Below, in pieces: positions 33,425 to 43,200 of a stretch of 64,000 nucleotides of DNA; within the stretch, counting starts at the first letter, position 1, and each line of letters begins with the position of its first letter. Source of the DNA: JAGVSZ01 sp963747775 (lineage in GTDB: Bacteria; Pseudomonadota; Gammaproteobacteria; Burkholderiales; SG8-39); contig CAVVGT010000003.1 of NCBI GenBank assembly GCA_963747775.1, positions 310,001 through 374,000 of the forward strand, written 5' to 3'. Position numbers and translations under genes: made by a program. The notes under the pieces are model-generated. The model worked only from the letters and a program-made list of their open reading frames with translations, had not been told where the DNA came from and made no database searches.

Positions 33425-34396
33425 TCACATCTTCCGGTATGCGTCGACGACGGCTTTGCCGTCGTTGCCCGCCTTGTCGAGCCACTCCTTCAGCATCACG
33501 TCGCCGATCTTGCCGAGATCACTCTTGAGCTGCGGGGTGGGCGGCGCGACGTTCATGCCGTTCTTCTTGAGCTGATCCAGATACCAGCCGGTCTTCTCCT
33601 CGGAGATCTTCCAGCCTCGCGTCTCGGCCTCGGCGGCTGCCTTGAGCAGGGCATCCTGCGTCGCCTTGTCGAGCGCGTCGAATGCCTTCTTGTTCACGAT
33701 CACCGCGTTTTTCGGCAGCCAGGCCTGCGTGTCGTAGAAGTTCTTGACCTGCTCGAAGATCTTCGTGTCGTAGCCGGTCGAGCCGGAGGAAATCATCGAG
33801 TCCATCGCGCCGGTCGCGAGAGCCTGTGCGACCTCGGCGGCCTGGATGGTCACCGGCTGCGCGCCGACCAGCTCGCCGATGCGCGCCGTCTGCGGGCTGT
33901 AGGAGCGCCACTTGAGACCCTTCATGTCGGCGACGCTGGCGAGTGGCTTCTTCGAGTAGACGCCTTGAGGCGGCCACGGCACCGCGAAGAGCACCATCAT
34001 CCCCTGCGCGCCGAGCTTCGCGTCGAGCGACTTGCGCGACGCCTTGTAGAGCTTCAGCGCGTCGCCAAAACTCGTCGCAAGGAACGGCACGCCGTCCAGG
34101 CCGTAGAGCGGGTCCTCGTTCGAGAAATTCACGAGCAGGATCTCGCCGGTCTGCGCCTGGCCGCCTTGCACCGCACGCTTGATTTCCTGCGCCTTGAAAA
34201 GCGAGGCGCCGGGGTGCACCGTTATCTTGAGCTTGCCGCCGGTCGCCTTGTCGACGTCGTTCGCGAACTGCTGGATGTTCTCGGTGTGGAAGTTGGCGGC
34301 CGGGTATGCGGTCGGCAGGTCCCATTTGGTCTGCGCCTGGGTCGCGCCGAACGTGGCGGCGAGCGCGGCGGCGACCAGAATCTGGCGCACTTGCAT
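33425..34396 (-). CDS. TRAP transporter substrate-binding protein (DctP)
   Basis: This 323-residue periplasmic protein has a short signal peptide (cleavage after AQA near residue 22). The mature part shows the DctP fold: KITVHPGASLFKAQEIKRAVQGGQAQTGEILL, the LKWRSYSPQTARIGELVGAQPVTI core with the conserved carboxylate-binding Arg, and MDSMISSGSTGYDTKIFE. Ligand is likely an organic acid. GGAGG lies about eight bases before ATG 34396. It is divergent from the racemase gene with a 99-bp spacer that should hold both promoters. Confidence 0.94.
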   Translation of the reverse strand: MQVRQILVAAALAATFGATQAQTKWDLPTAYPAANFHTENIQQFANDVDKATGGKLKITVHPGASLFKAQEIKRAVQGGQAQTGEILLVNFSNEDPLYGLDGVPFLATSFGDALKLYKASRKSLDAKLGAQGMMVLFAVPWPPQGVYSKKPLASVADMKGLKWRSYSPQTARIGELVGAQPVTIQAAEVAQALATGAMDSMISSGSTGYDTKIFEQVKNFYDTQAWLPKNAVIVNKKAFDALDKATQDALLKAAAEAETRGWKISEEKTGWYLDQLKKNGMNVAPPTPQLKSDLGKIGDVMLKEWLDKAGNDGKAVVDAYRKM

Positions 34397-34495
34397 CGTA
34401 AGTTCCTCCTCAAGAATGCGGCGGCTAGGGTAACCGAATTTCCGACCCCTGCACAATTGGGTAGGATCGACGCGCCGCCGCCTCACAGCGCTGCA

Positions 34496-35248
34496 ATGAC
34501 CGTGGACTCCGCGCACCTCGCACTCGGCATCCTCATGCTGGACACCGCGTTCCCGCGCGTGCCCGGCGATGCCGGCAATCCCGCGACCTGGCCGTTCCCG
34601 GTGCGGACCAAGGTGGTGCGCGACGCCTCGCCGGAGCGCGTCGTGCGCGGGCGCGCGGAAGGGCTCGTCGACGCGTTCGCCGCGGCCGGTCGCGAGCTCG
34701 CGGCGGAGGGCGCGGCCGCGATCATCACCACCTGCGGCTTCCTGGCGCTGCATCAGCGCGCACTCGCCGGGCGCCTGCCGGTGCCGTTCGCGTCCTCCGC
34801 CCTGATGCAGCTGCCCTTGCTCGAGCGGCTCCTCGCCGGCGGGCGCCGGCCGGGCGTCCTCACGATCGACGCGGCCGCACTGACGCGCGCGCACCTGCTC
34901 GCGATCGGCGCGGATCCGGAGACGCCGGTCGTGGGCGTGGACCCCGACGGCGAATTCGTGCGCACGTTCCTCGGCAATCGGCCGACGCTCGATATCGCCG
35001 CCGCCGAGGGCGAGCTTCTTGCGGCCGGCGACCGGCTCGTCGCGCACTACGCCGATGTGGGCGCCATCGTTCTCGAGTGCGCCAACATGCCGCCCTATGG
35101 GGCTGCGCTGCGCGCGCGCCTGGGCTTGCCGGTGTACGACACGGTGAGCCTGGGGCGATGGCTCTACGCCGCTCAAGCCGACAGCAGCGCCGAGACGTGG
35201 TCCGCGATGGCGAGCGCCGCGGTCAGGCCCGGCGATTCGATGCCGTAG
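34496..35248 (+). CDS. Aspartate/glutamate racemase family protein
   Basis: This 250-residue protein of the Asp/Glu/hydantoin racemase superfamily has the first catalytic Cys in ITTCGFLALHQ (about 83) and the second in LECANMPPYG (about 198), the two acid/base residues of cofactor-independent racemases. The last 25 codons overlap, antisense, the end of the FAD oxidoreductase gene, so its C-terminus may be an extension. The neighbours (DUF1445, 5-oxoprolinase, TRAP transporters) suggest it interconverts D/L-glutamate or a hydantoin/oxoproline-like compound. Confidence 0.85.
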   Translation: MTVDSAHLALGILMLDTAFPRVPGDAGNPATWPFPVRTKVVRDASPERVVRGRAEGLVDAFAAAGRELAAEGAAAIITTCGFLALHQRALAGRLPVPFASSALMQLPLLERLLAGGRRPGVLTIDAAALTRAHLLAIGADPETPVVGVDPDGEFVRTFLGNRPTLDIAAAEGELLAAGDRLVAHYADVGAIVLECANMPPYGAALRARLGLPVYDTVSLGRWLYAAQADSSAETWSAMASAAVRPGDSMP

Positions 35249-36276
35249 AGGTTCACCAGCCCCGGCACGCCGTGCATGCGCGGCCCCTGCACGACGAAGT
35301 CCGCCGCCTTCTCCGACGGGCCGACGATCTTCGGCCGGATGCCCGCGTAGCCGGGCGCGAGCTGGCCGTCCGCGAGACCCGGCCAGTAGTCGCGGATCGC
35401 GGCGTAGAAGCTGTCCGCGCGGCGCGGGTCCACGTCGTAGTCGATGCGGTCGACCCACTCCACGTCCGGACCGAAGCGGGCCTGTCCGCCGAGATCGATC
35501 GTGATGTGCACGCCGAGGCCGGCTTCGTTTGGCATCGGATACACCAGGCGCGAGAACGGCGCGCGGCCGATGAGCGAGTAGTAGTTTCCCTTGGCGTAAT
35601 AGGTCGGCGGCACCTGCGCGGGCGGCAAGCCCTGGATCGACGCGGCCACGCGCGGCGCATGCAGGCCGGCCGAGTTCACCACCGTCCGGGCGAGCACCTG
35701 CATCGGCTCGACGCCGCCGACCTCGAGCATGATCCCGTTGTCGCGAACGCGGCCGCGCTCCAGCGGGCTCTTGAACGCGACGGCGGCGCCGCCGGCTTCG
35801 GCGTCGCCCTGCAGGGCGAGCATGAACGCGTGACTGTCGACGATGCCGGTCGAAGGCGAGAGATAGGCCGCGACGCACCGGAGCGCGGGCTCCATCGATC
35901 GCGCCTGGTCGGCGGTCAGGCGTTGCAGGTCGGTCACGCCGTTCGCTTCCGCCTGTGCCTTGAGCGCTTGCAGCTTGGGGACCTGAGTCTCCTCGGTCGC
36001 GACGAGGAGCTTGCCGCACCGGCGATGCGGAATGCCGCGCTCGGCGCAGTAGGCGTACAGAGCGAGCTTGCCGGCGACGCAGAAGCGCGCCTTCAGCGAG
36101 CCCGGCGGGTAGTAGATGCCGGCGTGGATGACCTCGCTGTTGCGGGAGCTCGTCTCGGTGCCGATGCCCTCGGCAGCGTCGAGGACAATCACCTCGCGCC
36201 CGGCGAGCGCAAGCGCGCGCGCGACGGCCAGCCCGACCACGCCCGCTCCAACGACCACTGCGTCCACTCGTTCCAT
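35173..36276 (-). CDS. FAD-dependent oxidoreductase, LhgO-like
   Basis: This 367-residue flavoprotein of the DAO superfamily has the dinucleotide motif VVVGAGVVGLAVARALALAGREVIVLD at the N-terminus. SSRNSEVIHAGIYYPPGSLKARFC is the hallmark of L-2-hydroxyglutarate oxidases, and GIESPGLTAALAIA lies near the end. LhgO returns L-2-hydroxyglutarate to 2-oxoglutarate at the membrane quinone pool, which fits a glutamate/5-oxoproline locus. The 3' end overlaps the racemase 3' end by 76 bp on opposite strands. Confidence 0.92.
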   Translation of the reverse strand: MERVDAVVVGAGVVGLAVARALALAGREVIVLDAAEGIGTETSSRNSEVIHAGIYYPPGSLKARFCVAGKLALYAYCAERGIPHRRCGKLLVATEETQVPKLQALKAQAEANGVTDLQRLTADQARSMEPALRCVAAYLSPSTGIVDSHAFMLALQGDAEAGGAAVAFKSPLERGRVRDNGIMLEVGGVEPMQVLARTVVNSAGLHAPRVAASIQGLPPAQVPPTYYAKGNYYSLIGRAPFSRLVYPMPNEAGLGVHITIDLGGQARFGPDVEWVDRIDYDVDPRRADSFYAAIRDYWPGLADGQLAPGYAGIRPKIVGPSEKAADFVVQGPRMHGVPGLVNLYGIESPGLTAALAIADHVSALLSA

Positions 36277-36359
36277 CGCTGCTTGCGCTGTTCGCGTACC
36301 GGCTTGGAATTGTACCGGCGGCGCTGTAATCTCCCGCCTTCCACGCCAGGAGTCGTCGC

Positions 36360-37154
36360 ATGCATCCCACCGAGCTCTTGTCCTCGCCGCGTGCCGCGCG
36401 GGCGGCGGTGCGCTCGGGCGAGCTGACCGGCAACACCGCCGGGGTTGCGTACGGCCACGTCCAAGGCAACGTCGCGATCCTGCCGCGGGACTACGCCGGC
36501 GAGTTCGAGCGCTTCTGCCAGCGCAACCCGAAGCCCTGCCCGGTGCTCGCGATCGGCGATCCAGGCGACCCGCGCCTGCCGACGCTCGGCGCCGACGTCG
36601 ACATTCGCACCGACTGCCCGCGCTACCGCGTGTTCGAGGACGGGCAGTGCGTCGACGAGCCGAACGACATCAAGCGCTGGTGGCGCGACGATCTGGTCGC
36701 GTTCATCCTCGGGTGCTCCTTCTCGTTCGAGCAGGCGCTGCTCGAAGCCGGGGTCCCGCTGCGCCACATCGAGCAGCGCAAGAACGTGGCGATGTGGCGC
36801 ACCAACATCGCGACCGCGCCGGCCGGCCGGTTCCACGGGCCGCTCGTCGTCTCGATGCGGCCGTTCAAGGCGGCCGACGCGATCCGCGCGATCCAGATCA
36901 CATCGCGATTTCCGACGGTGCACGGAGCGCCGGTGCATATCGGCCTGCCCGAGGTCATCGGCATTCGCGACCTCATGCAGCCCGACTGGGGCGACGCCGT
37001 CGAGGTCAAGCCCGACGAGCTGCCGGTGTTCTGGGCGTGCGGCGTGACCCCGCAGGCCGTCGTTGCGGCGGCAAAGGTGCCGTTCTGCATCACGCATTTT
37101 CCGGGGTCGATGCTCGTCACCGACCTCCGCAACGCCGCGCTCGCAATCCTCTGA
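36360..37154 (+). CDS. DUF1445 putative hydro-lyase (D-glutamate cyclase family)
   Basis: This 264-residue protein is a full-length DUF1445 member: GNTAGVAYGHVQGNVAILP, FERFCQRNPKPCPVLAIGDPGDP, FILGCSFSFEQALLEAGVPLRHIE and CGVTPQAVVAAAKVPFCITHFPG. The N-terminal part of mammalian DGLUCY, which converts D-glutamate to 5-oxo-D-proline, is of this family. Bacterial members are often annotated only as hydro-lyase. It is 20 bp upstream of a TRAP binding protein, and a 5-oxoprolinase is encoded on the same run, which supports a 5-oxoproline role. Confidence 0.9.
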   Translation: MHPTELLSSPRAARAAVRSGELTGNTAGVAYGHVQGNVAILPRDYAGEFERFCQRNPKPCPVLAIGDPGDPRLPTLGADVDIRTDCPRYRVFEDGQCVDEPNDIKRWWRDDLVAFILGCSFSFEQALLEAGVPLRHIEQRKNVAMWRTNIATAPAGRFHGPLVVSMRPFKAADAIRAIQITSRFPTVHGAPVHIGLPEVIGIRDLMQPDWGDAVEVKPDELPVFWACGVTPQAVVAAAKVPFCITHFPGSMLVTDLRNAALAIL

Positions 37155-37174
37155 AGTCTTACCGGGAGAGAACG

Positions 37175-38215
37175 ATGAAGAACACGCTTCGCTGCGCCGC
37201 CGTCGCTGCGACTTTCGCCGTGAGCGGTGCTCATGCGCAGAGCACCGTGACGATCGTCAGCCATCCGATCGCGACCATGCCCCAGTACACCAAGGTCGAC
37301 GTTCCGCTGCTGCGCGACGAGCTGCCGAAGAAGGCGAAGATCAACGTCAATCTCGCGGCCTGGTCGGAGCGCAACGTCGCCGGGCCGGAAGTGCTGCGCC
37401 TGGTGCGCTCCGGACAGGTGGACATCGGCGCCGCGCCGCTCGCGACGGTGTCCGGCGACGTGCCGTTCCTCGACGCAGCCGACATGGCCGGGCTCAACCC
37501 GACGGTCGAGCAGGCGCGCAGGGCGGCGGCAGCGATGGTGCCGACCGCGAACAAGGAGCTGGAGCGCGTCGGCCTGCGCATCATCGCGACCTTCCCGTAC
37601 ACCGCGCAGGTGTTCTTCTGCCGCGGCAACGTCGCGAGCCTCGCCGATCTGAAAGGCAAGAAGGTGCGTTCGTTTGGCGGCTCGCTCAACGATCTCATCG
37701 CCGCGGTCGGCGCCCAGCCGGTCGGACTGCCGTTCGGCGAGGTGTACGGCGCGCTCGAGCGTGGCGTGGTGGACTGCGCGATCACCGGCACCGGCAGCGG
37801 CAACTCGGCGAAGTGGTTCGAGGTCGCGAACACGATGTACGTGCTGCCGGTCGCCTGGTCGACCGGCGCGTACTACGCGAACCTCGCGTGGTGGAACAAG
37901 CTCGACGCGGCGACGCGCGGCGCGATCGAGACGCAGTTCAAGGCGGTCGAGGACGGCCTGTGGAAGATGGGCGCGGATGCGACCGACGACGGCGTCCAGT
38001 GCAACATCGGCAACGCCGCCGGCTGCAAGATCGGCAGCACCGTGACCTCCAAGCCGATGAAGGCGAACCTGCCCACCGACGCCGACAAGGCCGAGATTCG
38101 CAAGGCGCTCAACGAGAAGGTCCTGCCGGCCTGGGTGCAGCGCTGCGGCGCGCGGTGCGGCGACGTGTTCAACGAAGTGCTCGGCCCGATCACCGGCGTG
38201 AAGTACGTCAAGTAG
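37175..38215 (+). CDS. TRAP transporter substrate-binding protein (second DctP)
   Basis: This 346-residue periplasmic protein has a signal peptide ending near residue 21 (SGAHA-Q). The mature part has LRLVRSGQVDIGAAPLATVSGDVPFLDAADM, LKGKKVRSFGGSLNDLIAAVGAQPVGLPFGEVYGALERG and DCAITGTGSGNSAKWFEV. Four Cys near 297, 302, 330 and 334 could form disulfides, unusual for DctP. It diverges strongly from the first DctP at 33425, so the ligand probably differs. GGGAGAG lies before ATG 37175. Confidence 0.92.
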   Translation: MKNTLRCAAVAATFAVSGAHAQSTVTIVSHPIATMPQYTKVDVPLLRDELPKKAKINVNLAAWSERNVAGPEVLRLVRSGQVDIGAAPLATVSGDVPFLDAADMAGLNPTVEQARRAAAAMVPTANKELERVGLRIIATFPYTAQVFFCRGNVASLADLKGKKVRSFGGSLNDLIAAVGAQPVGLPFGEVYGALERGVVDCAITGTGSGNSAKWFEVANTMYVLPVAWSTGAYYANLAWWNKLDAATRGAIETQFKAVEDGLWKMGADATDDGVQCNIGNAAGCKIGSTVTSKPMKANLPTDADKAEIRKALNEKVLPAWVQRCGARCGDVFNEVLGPITGVKYVK

Positions 38216-38299
38216 CCTCTACGCGGCACCTCGCGAGCCCGACCGGGTAGGGCCATCCTCTCTCGCGCGCGCACGAGTCTCGACCGCCTCGCCCGCTGG

Positions 38300-38845
38300 A
38301 TGAACCTGGCGGCGGGTTGGCTCTTCGTTTTCTGCGCGTTCTTCATCACGCTGGAAGTCCTGGCGCGCAACTTCTTCGGTTTCTCCACCAAGTCCACCAC
38401 CGAGCTCTCGGGCTACATGCTCGCGGTCGGGATCGCTTGGGGCCTCGCGCACGCGCTCGCCGAGCGCATTCACGTGCGCGTCGACGTCCTGGTCAACAAG
38501 CTGCCGGCGGGCGCGCGGTCCTACCTGCACGGGGTCGCGCTCGCGCTCCTGCTCGTGCTGGCGGCGGCGATGGCCTACGGCGCGTGGTACATCACGGCCG
38601 AATCGCTCGACTTTCGCGCCGCGGACATGAGCGGCCTGCGCACGCCGCTCGCCATCCCGCAGGGGCTCTGGGGCGCGGGGATCTTCGTGTTCGCGGCGAT
38701 GTGCGCGGTGATGCTGCTCGAGGTCCTGGTGCTGCTCGCGCGCGGGCGCGGCGGCGAGGTGGAGCGCATGCTCGGCTCGCGGACCTACGAGGACGAGGCG
38801 CGCGAGGTGCTCGAGGCGCTCGGCGCGGACGAGCCGAAGACGTGA
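38300..38845 (+). CDS. TRAP transporter small permease (second DctQ)
   Basis: This 181-residue four-helix membrane protein has ERIHVRVDVLVNKLPAGAR after helix two, as in DctQ. ATG 38300 starts directly at the first helix. The upstream frame continues as LSRARTSLDRLARW, which looks like the usual amphipathic N-terminus, but it has no ATG, GTG or TTG, so a rare start or a lost start codon is possible. The stop overlaps the next gene (GTGA). Confidence 0.88.
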   Translation: MNLAAGWLFVFCAFFITLEVLARNFFGFSTKSTTELSGYMLAVGIAWGLAHALAERIHVRVDVLVNKLPAGARSYLHGVALALLLVLAAAMAYGAWYITAESLDFRAADMSGLRTPLAIPQGLWGAGIFVFAAMCAVMLLEVLVLLARGRGGEVERMLGSRTYEDEAREVLEALGADEPKT

Positions 38846-40227
38846 TCGCGGTCGTCTTCCTCCTCCTGCTCGTCGGGGTGATGCTCGTCGTCGCCGCGTT
38901 CGGCGGCAACGCCGGGCCGCTGCCGATCGCGGAGCTCCTGGTGCTGATCGCGCTCTTCGTGCTCTTCTTCGGCGCGGGGGTCTACATCGCCGCGGTGCTC
39001 GGCGTGCTCGCGCTCATTCTCGGGTTCGCGTTCTCGGACCGGCCGTTCTGGCTCTTCATCGGCCAGATGCTGTGGAACCCGAGCTCGAACTTCCTGCTGG
39101 TCGCCATCCCGCTCTTCCTGCTCATGGGCGAGGTCATGCTGCGCGCCGGCCTGTCGGAGAAGCTGTACCGGTCGCTCAACGTGTTTCTGCATCGCATGCC
39201 CGGCGGACTGCTGCACACCAACATCCTGGCGTGCGGCGTCTTCTCGGCGGTGTCGGGATCGAGCGTGGCCACCGCGGCGACGATGGGCTCGGTCGCGCTG
39301 CCGTACTTCCGCAACACGAGCTACAGCCCGCGCTGGGTGCTCGGCTCGCTCGCCGCGGGGGGTGCGCTCGGCAACCTCATCCCGCCCGGGATCACGTTCA
39401 TCATCTACGGGCTGCTGACCGACACCTCGGTCGGCAAGCTGTATCTCGCCGCGCTCGGGCCGAGCCTGCTCATGCTGTGCCTCTTCCTGGCGGTGATCCT
39501 GTGGCACGGCCTGCGCGAGGGCAAGCGTGCGGGTAGGGGGGAGGGCGCGGAAGGCCCGGCGAACCCCGGCTTCGTGCGCGTGGTGATCGACCTCCTGCCG
39601 ACCGTGGTGCTCATCGGGCTCGTGCTGGGGACGATCTACGCCGGGCTCGCGACCCCGACCGAGTCCGCCGCGTTCGGCGTCGTGGGGGCGGTCGCCTTCG
39701 CCGTCGTCGGCGGGCGGTTCAGCTTCCGCATGCTGAGCGAATCGGCGGAAGCGGCGGCGAAGACCACGGCGATGATCGGCCTCATCCTGCTCGGCGCCTA
39801 TTTTCTCAATCACATCCTCACGAGCATTCAGGTGCCGCAGAAGCTCGCCGCGATGGTGGCCGGGCTGCCCCTGCCGCCGTGGGCGATCATGCTGCTGATC
39901 GTCGGCTTCTACCTCGCCCTGGGGACGTTCATGGAGGGCTTCTCCATGATCATCACGACGATCCCGGTGATCTTCCCGATCGTGAAGGCGCTCGGCTACG
40001 ACCCGATCTGGTTCGGCGTCATCATCACGATGCTGGTGGAGATCGCGCTCATCAGCCCGCCCGACGGCACCGTCCTCTACGTCCTGCAGGGGATGCGCCC
40101 CGACCGGGGGTCGATCACCGACGTGTTCTGGGGGGTGCTGCCGTTCCTCGCGGTCTACATCCTTGCGATCCTGCTGCTGATGATCTCCCCGCAGATCGCG
40201 CTCTGGCTGCCGACGGTCATGTCGTGA
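38842..40227 (+). CDS. TRAP transporter large permease (second DctM)
   Basis: This 461-residue membrane protein starts at GTG 38842. DctM hallmarks are NILACGVFSAVSGSSVATAATMGSVALP, GALGNLIPPGITFIIYG, ATPTESAAFGVVGA and VEIALISPPDGTVLYVLQG. It completes the second P-Q-M set. Its stop overlaps the 5-oxoprolinase ATG (TGATG), so the transporter and the enzyme are translationally coupled. That is good evidence that the substrate is the enzyme's substrate or its precursor. Confidence 0.95.
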   Translation: MIAVVFLLLLVGVMLVVAAFGGNAGPLPIAELLVLIALFVLFFGAGVYIAAVLGVLALILGFAFSDRPFWLFIGQMLWNPSSNFLLVAIPLFLLMGEVMLRAGLSEKLYRSLNVFLHRMPGGLLHTNILACGVFSAVSGSSVATAATMGSVALPYFRNTSYSPRWVLGSLAAGGALGNLIPPGITFIIYGLLTDTSVGKLYLAALGPSLLMLCLFLAVILWHGLREGKRAGRGEGAEGPANPGFVRVVIDLLPTVVLIGLVLGTIYAGLATPTESAAFGVVGAVAFAVVGGRFSFRMLSESAEAAAKTTAMIGLILLGAYFLNHILTSIQVPQKLAAMVAGLPLPPWAIMLLIVGFYLALGTFMEGFSMIITTIPVIFPIVKALGYDPIWFGVIITMLVEIALISPPDGTVLYVLQGMRPDRGSITDVFWGVLPFLAVYILAILLLMISPQIALWLPTVMS

Positions 40228-43200
40228 TGCCCGACACGGCGCCGGCGCGCTGGGAGTTCTGGATCGATCGCGGCGGGACGTTCACCGACGTCGTCGCGCG
40301 CACGCCCGAGGGCGCGCTCGTGACGCACAAGCTCCTGTCCGACAACCCGGAGGCCTACGGCGATGCCGCGATCGCCGGCATCCGACATCTGCTCCGCGTG
40401 CCGCCGCGCGCGCCGATCCCGGGCGACCGGATCGCCGCGGTGAAGATGGGCACCACCGTCGCCACTAATGCGCTCCTGGAGCGCAAGGGCGAGCGCACGG
40501 TGCTCGTCATCACCCGCGGCTTCCGCGACGCGCTGAGGATCGCCTATCAGAACCGTCCACGCCTGTTCGACCGGCACATCGTCCTGCCCGAGCTGCTCTA
40601 TGCGCGCGTAATCGAGGTCGACGAGCGCGTCGGCGCGCACGGCGAGCTGCTCGTCCCGCTCGACGAGGCGGCGGCGCGCCGCGACCTGCAGGCGGCCTAC
40701 GACGCGGGGTTCCGCTCGGTCGCGATCCTGCTGATGCACGGCTACCGGCACACGCGGCACGAGGCCCGGCTCGGCGCGGCCGCGCGCGCGATCGGTTTCG
40801 CTCAGGTGTCCGTGTCGCACGAGGTGAGCCCGCTCATGAAGCTCGTCTCGCGCGGCGACACGACCGTCGTGGACGCGTACCTCTCCCCGGTCCTGCGCCG
40901 CTACGTCGATCAGGTGGCGGGAGAGCTGGCGGGCGTGCGCGTCCTGTTCATGCAGTCGAGCGGCGGCCTCACCGACGCGCGGCGCTTCCAGGGCAAGGAC
41001 TCGATCCTGTCCGGCCCCGCCGGCGGGATCGTCGGGGTGGTGCGCACCGCGCAAGGCGCGGGGTTCGACCGCATCATCGGCTTCGACATGGGCGGGACGT
41101 CGACCGACGTGTCGCACTTCGCCGGCGAGTTCGAGCGCGCGTTCGAGACGCAGGTCGCCGGCGTGCGGATGCGCGCGCCGATGATGAGCATCCACACCGT
41201 CGCGGCGGGCGGCGGCTCGATCCTGCACTTCGACGGCGCGCGCTATCGGGTCGGCCCGGACTCGGCGGGGGCGAACCCGGGGCCTGCGTGCTATCGCCGC
41301 GGCGGTCCGCTCGCAGTGACCGACGCGAACGTGATGCTCGGCAAGATCCAGCCCGCCTTCTTCCCGTCGGTGTTCGGTCCGGAGGGAAACCGTCCGCTCG
41401 ACGCCGAGGTGGTGCGGGCCAAGTTCGCAGCGCTCGCCGGCGCGATCCGCGCGGCGACCGGCGACGCGCGCAGCGCGGAAGAGGTCGCCGAGGGCTTCGT
41501 GGCGATCGCGGTCGGCAACATGGCGAACGCGATCAAGAAGATCTCGGTGCAGCGCGGCTACGACGTCACCGAGTACACCCTGTGCACGTTCGGCGGGGCC
41601 GGGGGTCAGCACGCGTGCGCGGTGGCCGACGCGCTCGGCATGCGGCGCGTGTTCATCCATCCGCTGGCGGGGGTGCTGTCCGCGTACGGCATGGGTCTCG
41701 CGGACATCACGGCGATGCGCGAGCAGGCGGCCGAGCTCCGCCTCGATGAGGAGGCGGTGCCGCAGCTCGAGGCAGTGCTCGAGCGGCTCGCCGCGGCGGC
41801 GCGCGAAGAGGTGCGGGAGCAGGGCGTGGCCGACGCGCGCATCCGCGTGGTGCGCCGCGCGCACCTGCGCTACGAGGGGACCGACTCCGCGTTGATCGTG
41901 GAGTTCGGCGCCTCCGCGGACATGGTCGCGCGGTTCGAGGCGGCGTATCGCCAGCGGTTCTCCTTCCTGATGCCGGACCGGGCGCTCATGGTCGAGGCGG
42001 TCTCGGTCGAGGCCAGCTCGACCGGCTCGGACCTCCCGGCACCCGCGCCCATCGGAACGGTTGCGGACGGGGCCGAGCGAATCGGCGCGGCGCGGCCTGC
42101 CGAAATTGTCGACATGTTCACCGGCGGCGCACGCCATCGGACTCCGGTCTACCGCCGCGAGGCCCTGCATCCGGGCGACGGTCTCGACGGGCCGGCAATC
42201 ATCGCCGAGGCGAACGCCACCACCGTGGTGGAACCCGGCTGGCGGGCCGAGGTGACCTCGCTCGACCATCTCGTGCTGGATCGGGTGGCCCCGCCGGTGC
42301 GTACCACGGCGGTCGGGACGGGCGTCGACCCGGTGATGCTGGAGATCTTCAACAATCTCTTTATGTCGATCGCCGAGCAGATGGGGTTCGCGCTCGCGAA
42401 CACGGCGTATTCGGTCAACATCAAGGAGCGGCTCGACTTCTCCTGCGCGCTGTTCGACGCGGACGGCAACCTGATCGCGAACGCGCCGCACATGCCGGTG
42501 CACCTGGGCTCGATGGGCGAGTCGATCAAGACCGTGATCCGGCTGAACGCGGGCCGGATGGGCGCGGGCGACGTGTACGTCCTGAACGCGCCGTACAACG
42601 GCGGCACGCACCTTCCCGACATCACCGTCATCACGCCGGTGTTCGACGATGCCGGCGCACGGGTGCTCTTCTACGTCGGCTCGCGCGGCCACCACGCCGA
42701 CGTGGGCGGGATCACGCCCGGCTCGATGCCGCCCGACTCACGGACGGTGGAGGAGGAGGGCGTCCTCATCGACAACTTTCTGCTGGTCGAGCGCGGCCGC
42801 CTGCGCGAAGCCGAGACGATCGCACTGCTCGCGTCGGGCCGGTACCCCGCGCGCAACGTCGCGCAGAACATGGCCGACCTGCGCGCGATGATCGCAGCGA
42901 ACGCGAAGGGCGTGCACGAGCTGCGCCGCATGGTCCAGCATTTCGGGCTCGATGTGGTGCACGGATACATGCGGCACGTGCAGGACAATGCCGAGGAGGC
43001 GGTACGCCGCGTGATCGAGGTCTTGCGGGACGGCGCGTTCGCCTACGAGATGGACTGCGGCGGCGTGATCCGGGTGCGCATCGCGATCGACCGGGCGGCG
43101 CGGCGTGCGACGATCGACTTCACCGGCACTTCGGCGCAGCTCCCGAACAACTACAACGCGCCCTCGGCGGTGTGCATGGCCGCGGTGCTGTACGTCTTCC

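Noticed and set aside
40155..42695. 846-residue minus-strand frame opposite the oxoprolinase gene
   Set aside because: It is an antisense shadow in high-GC coding DNA, rich in Arg/His/Ala, with no domain pattern.
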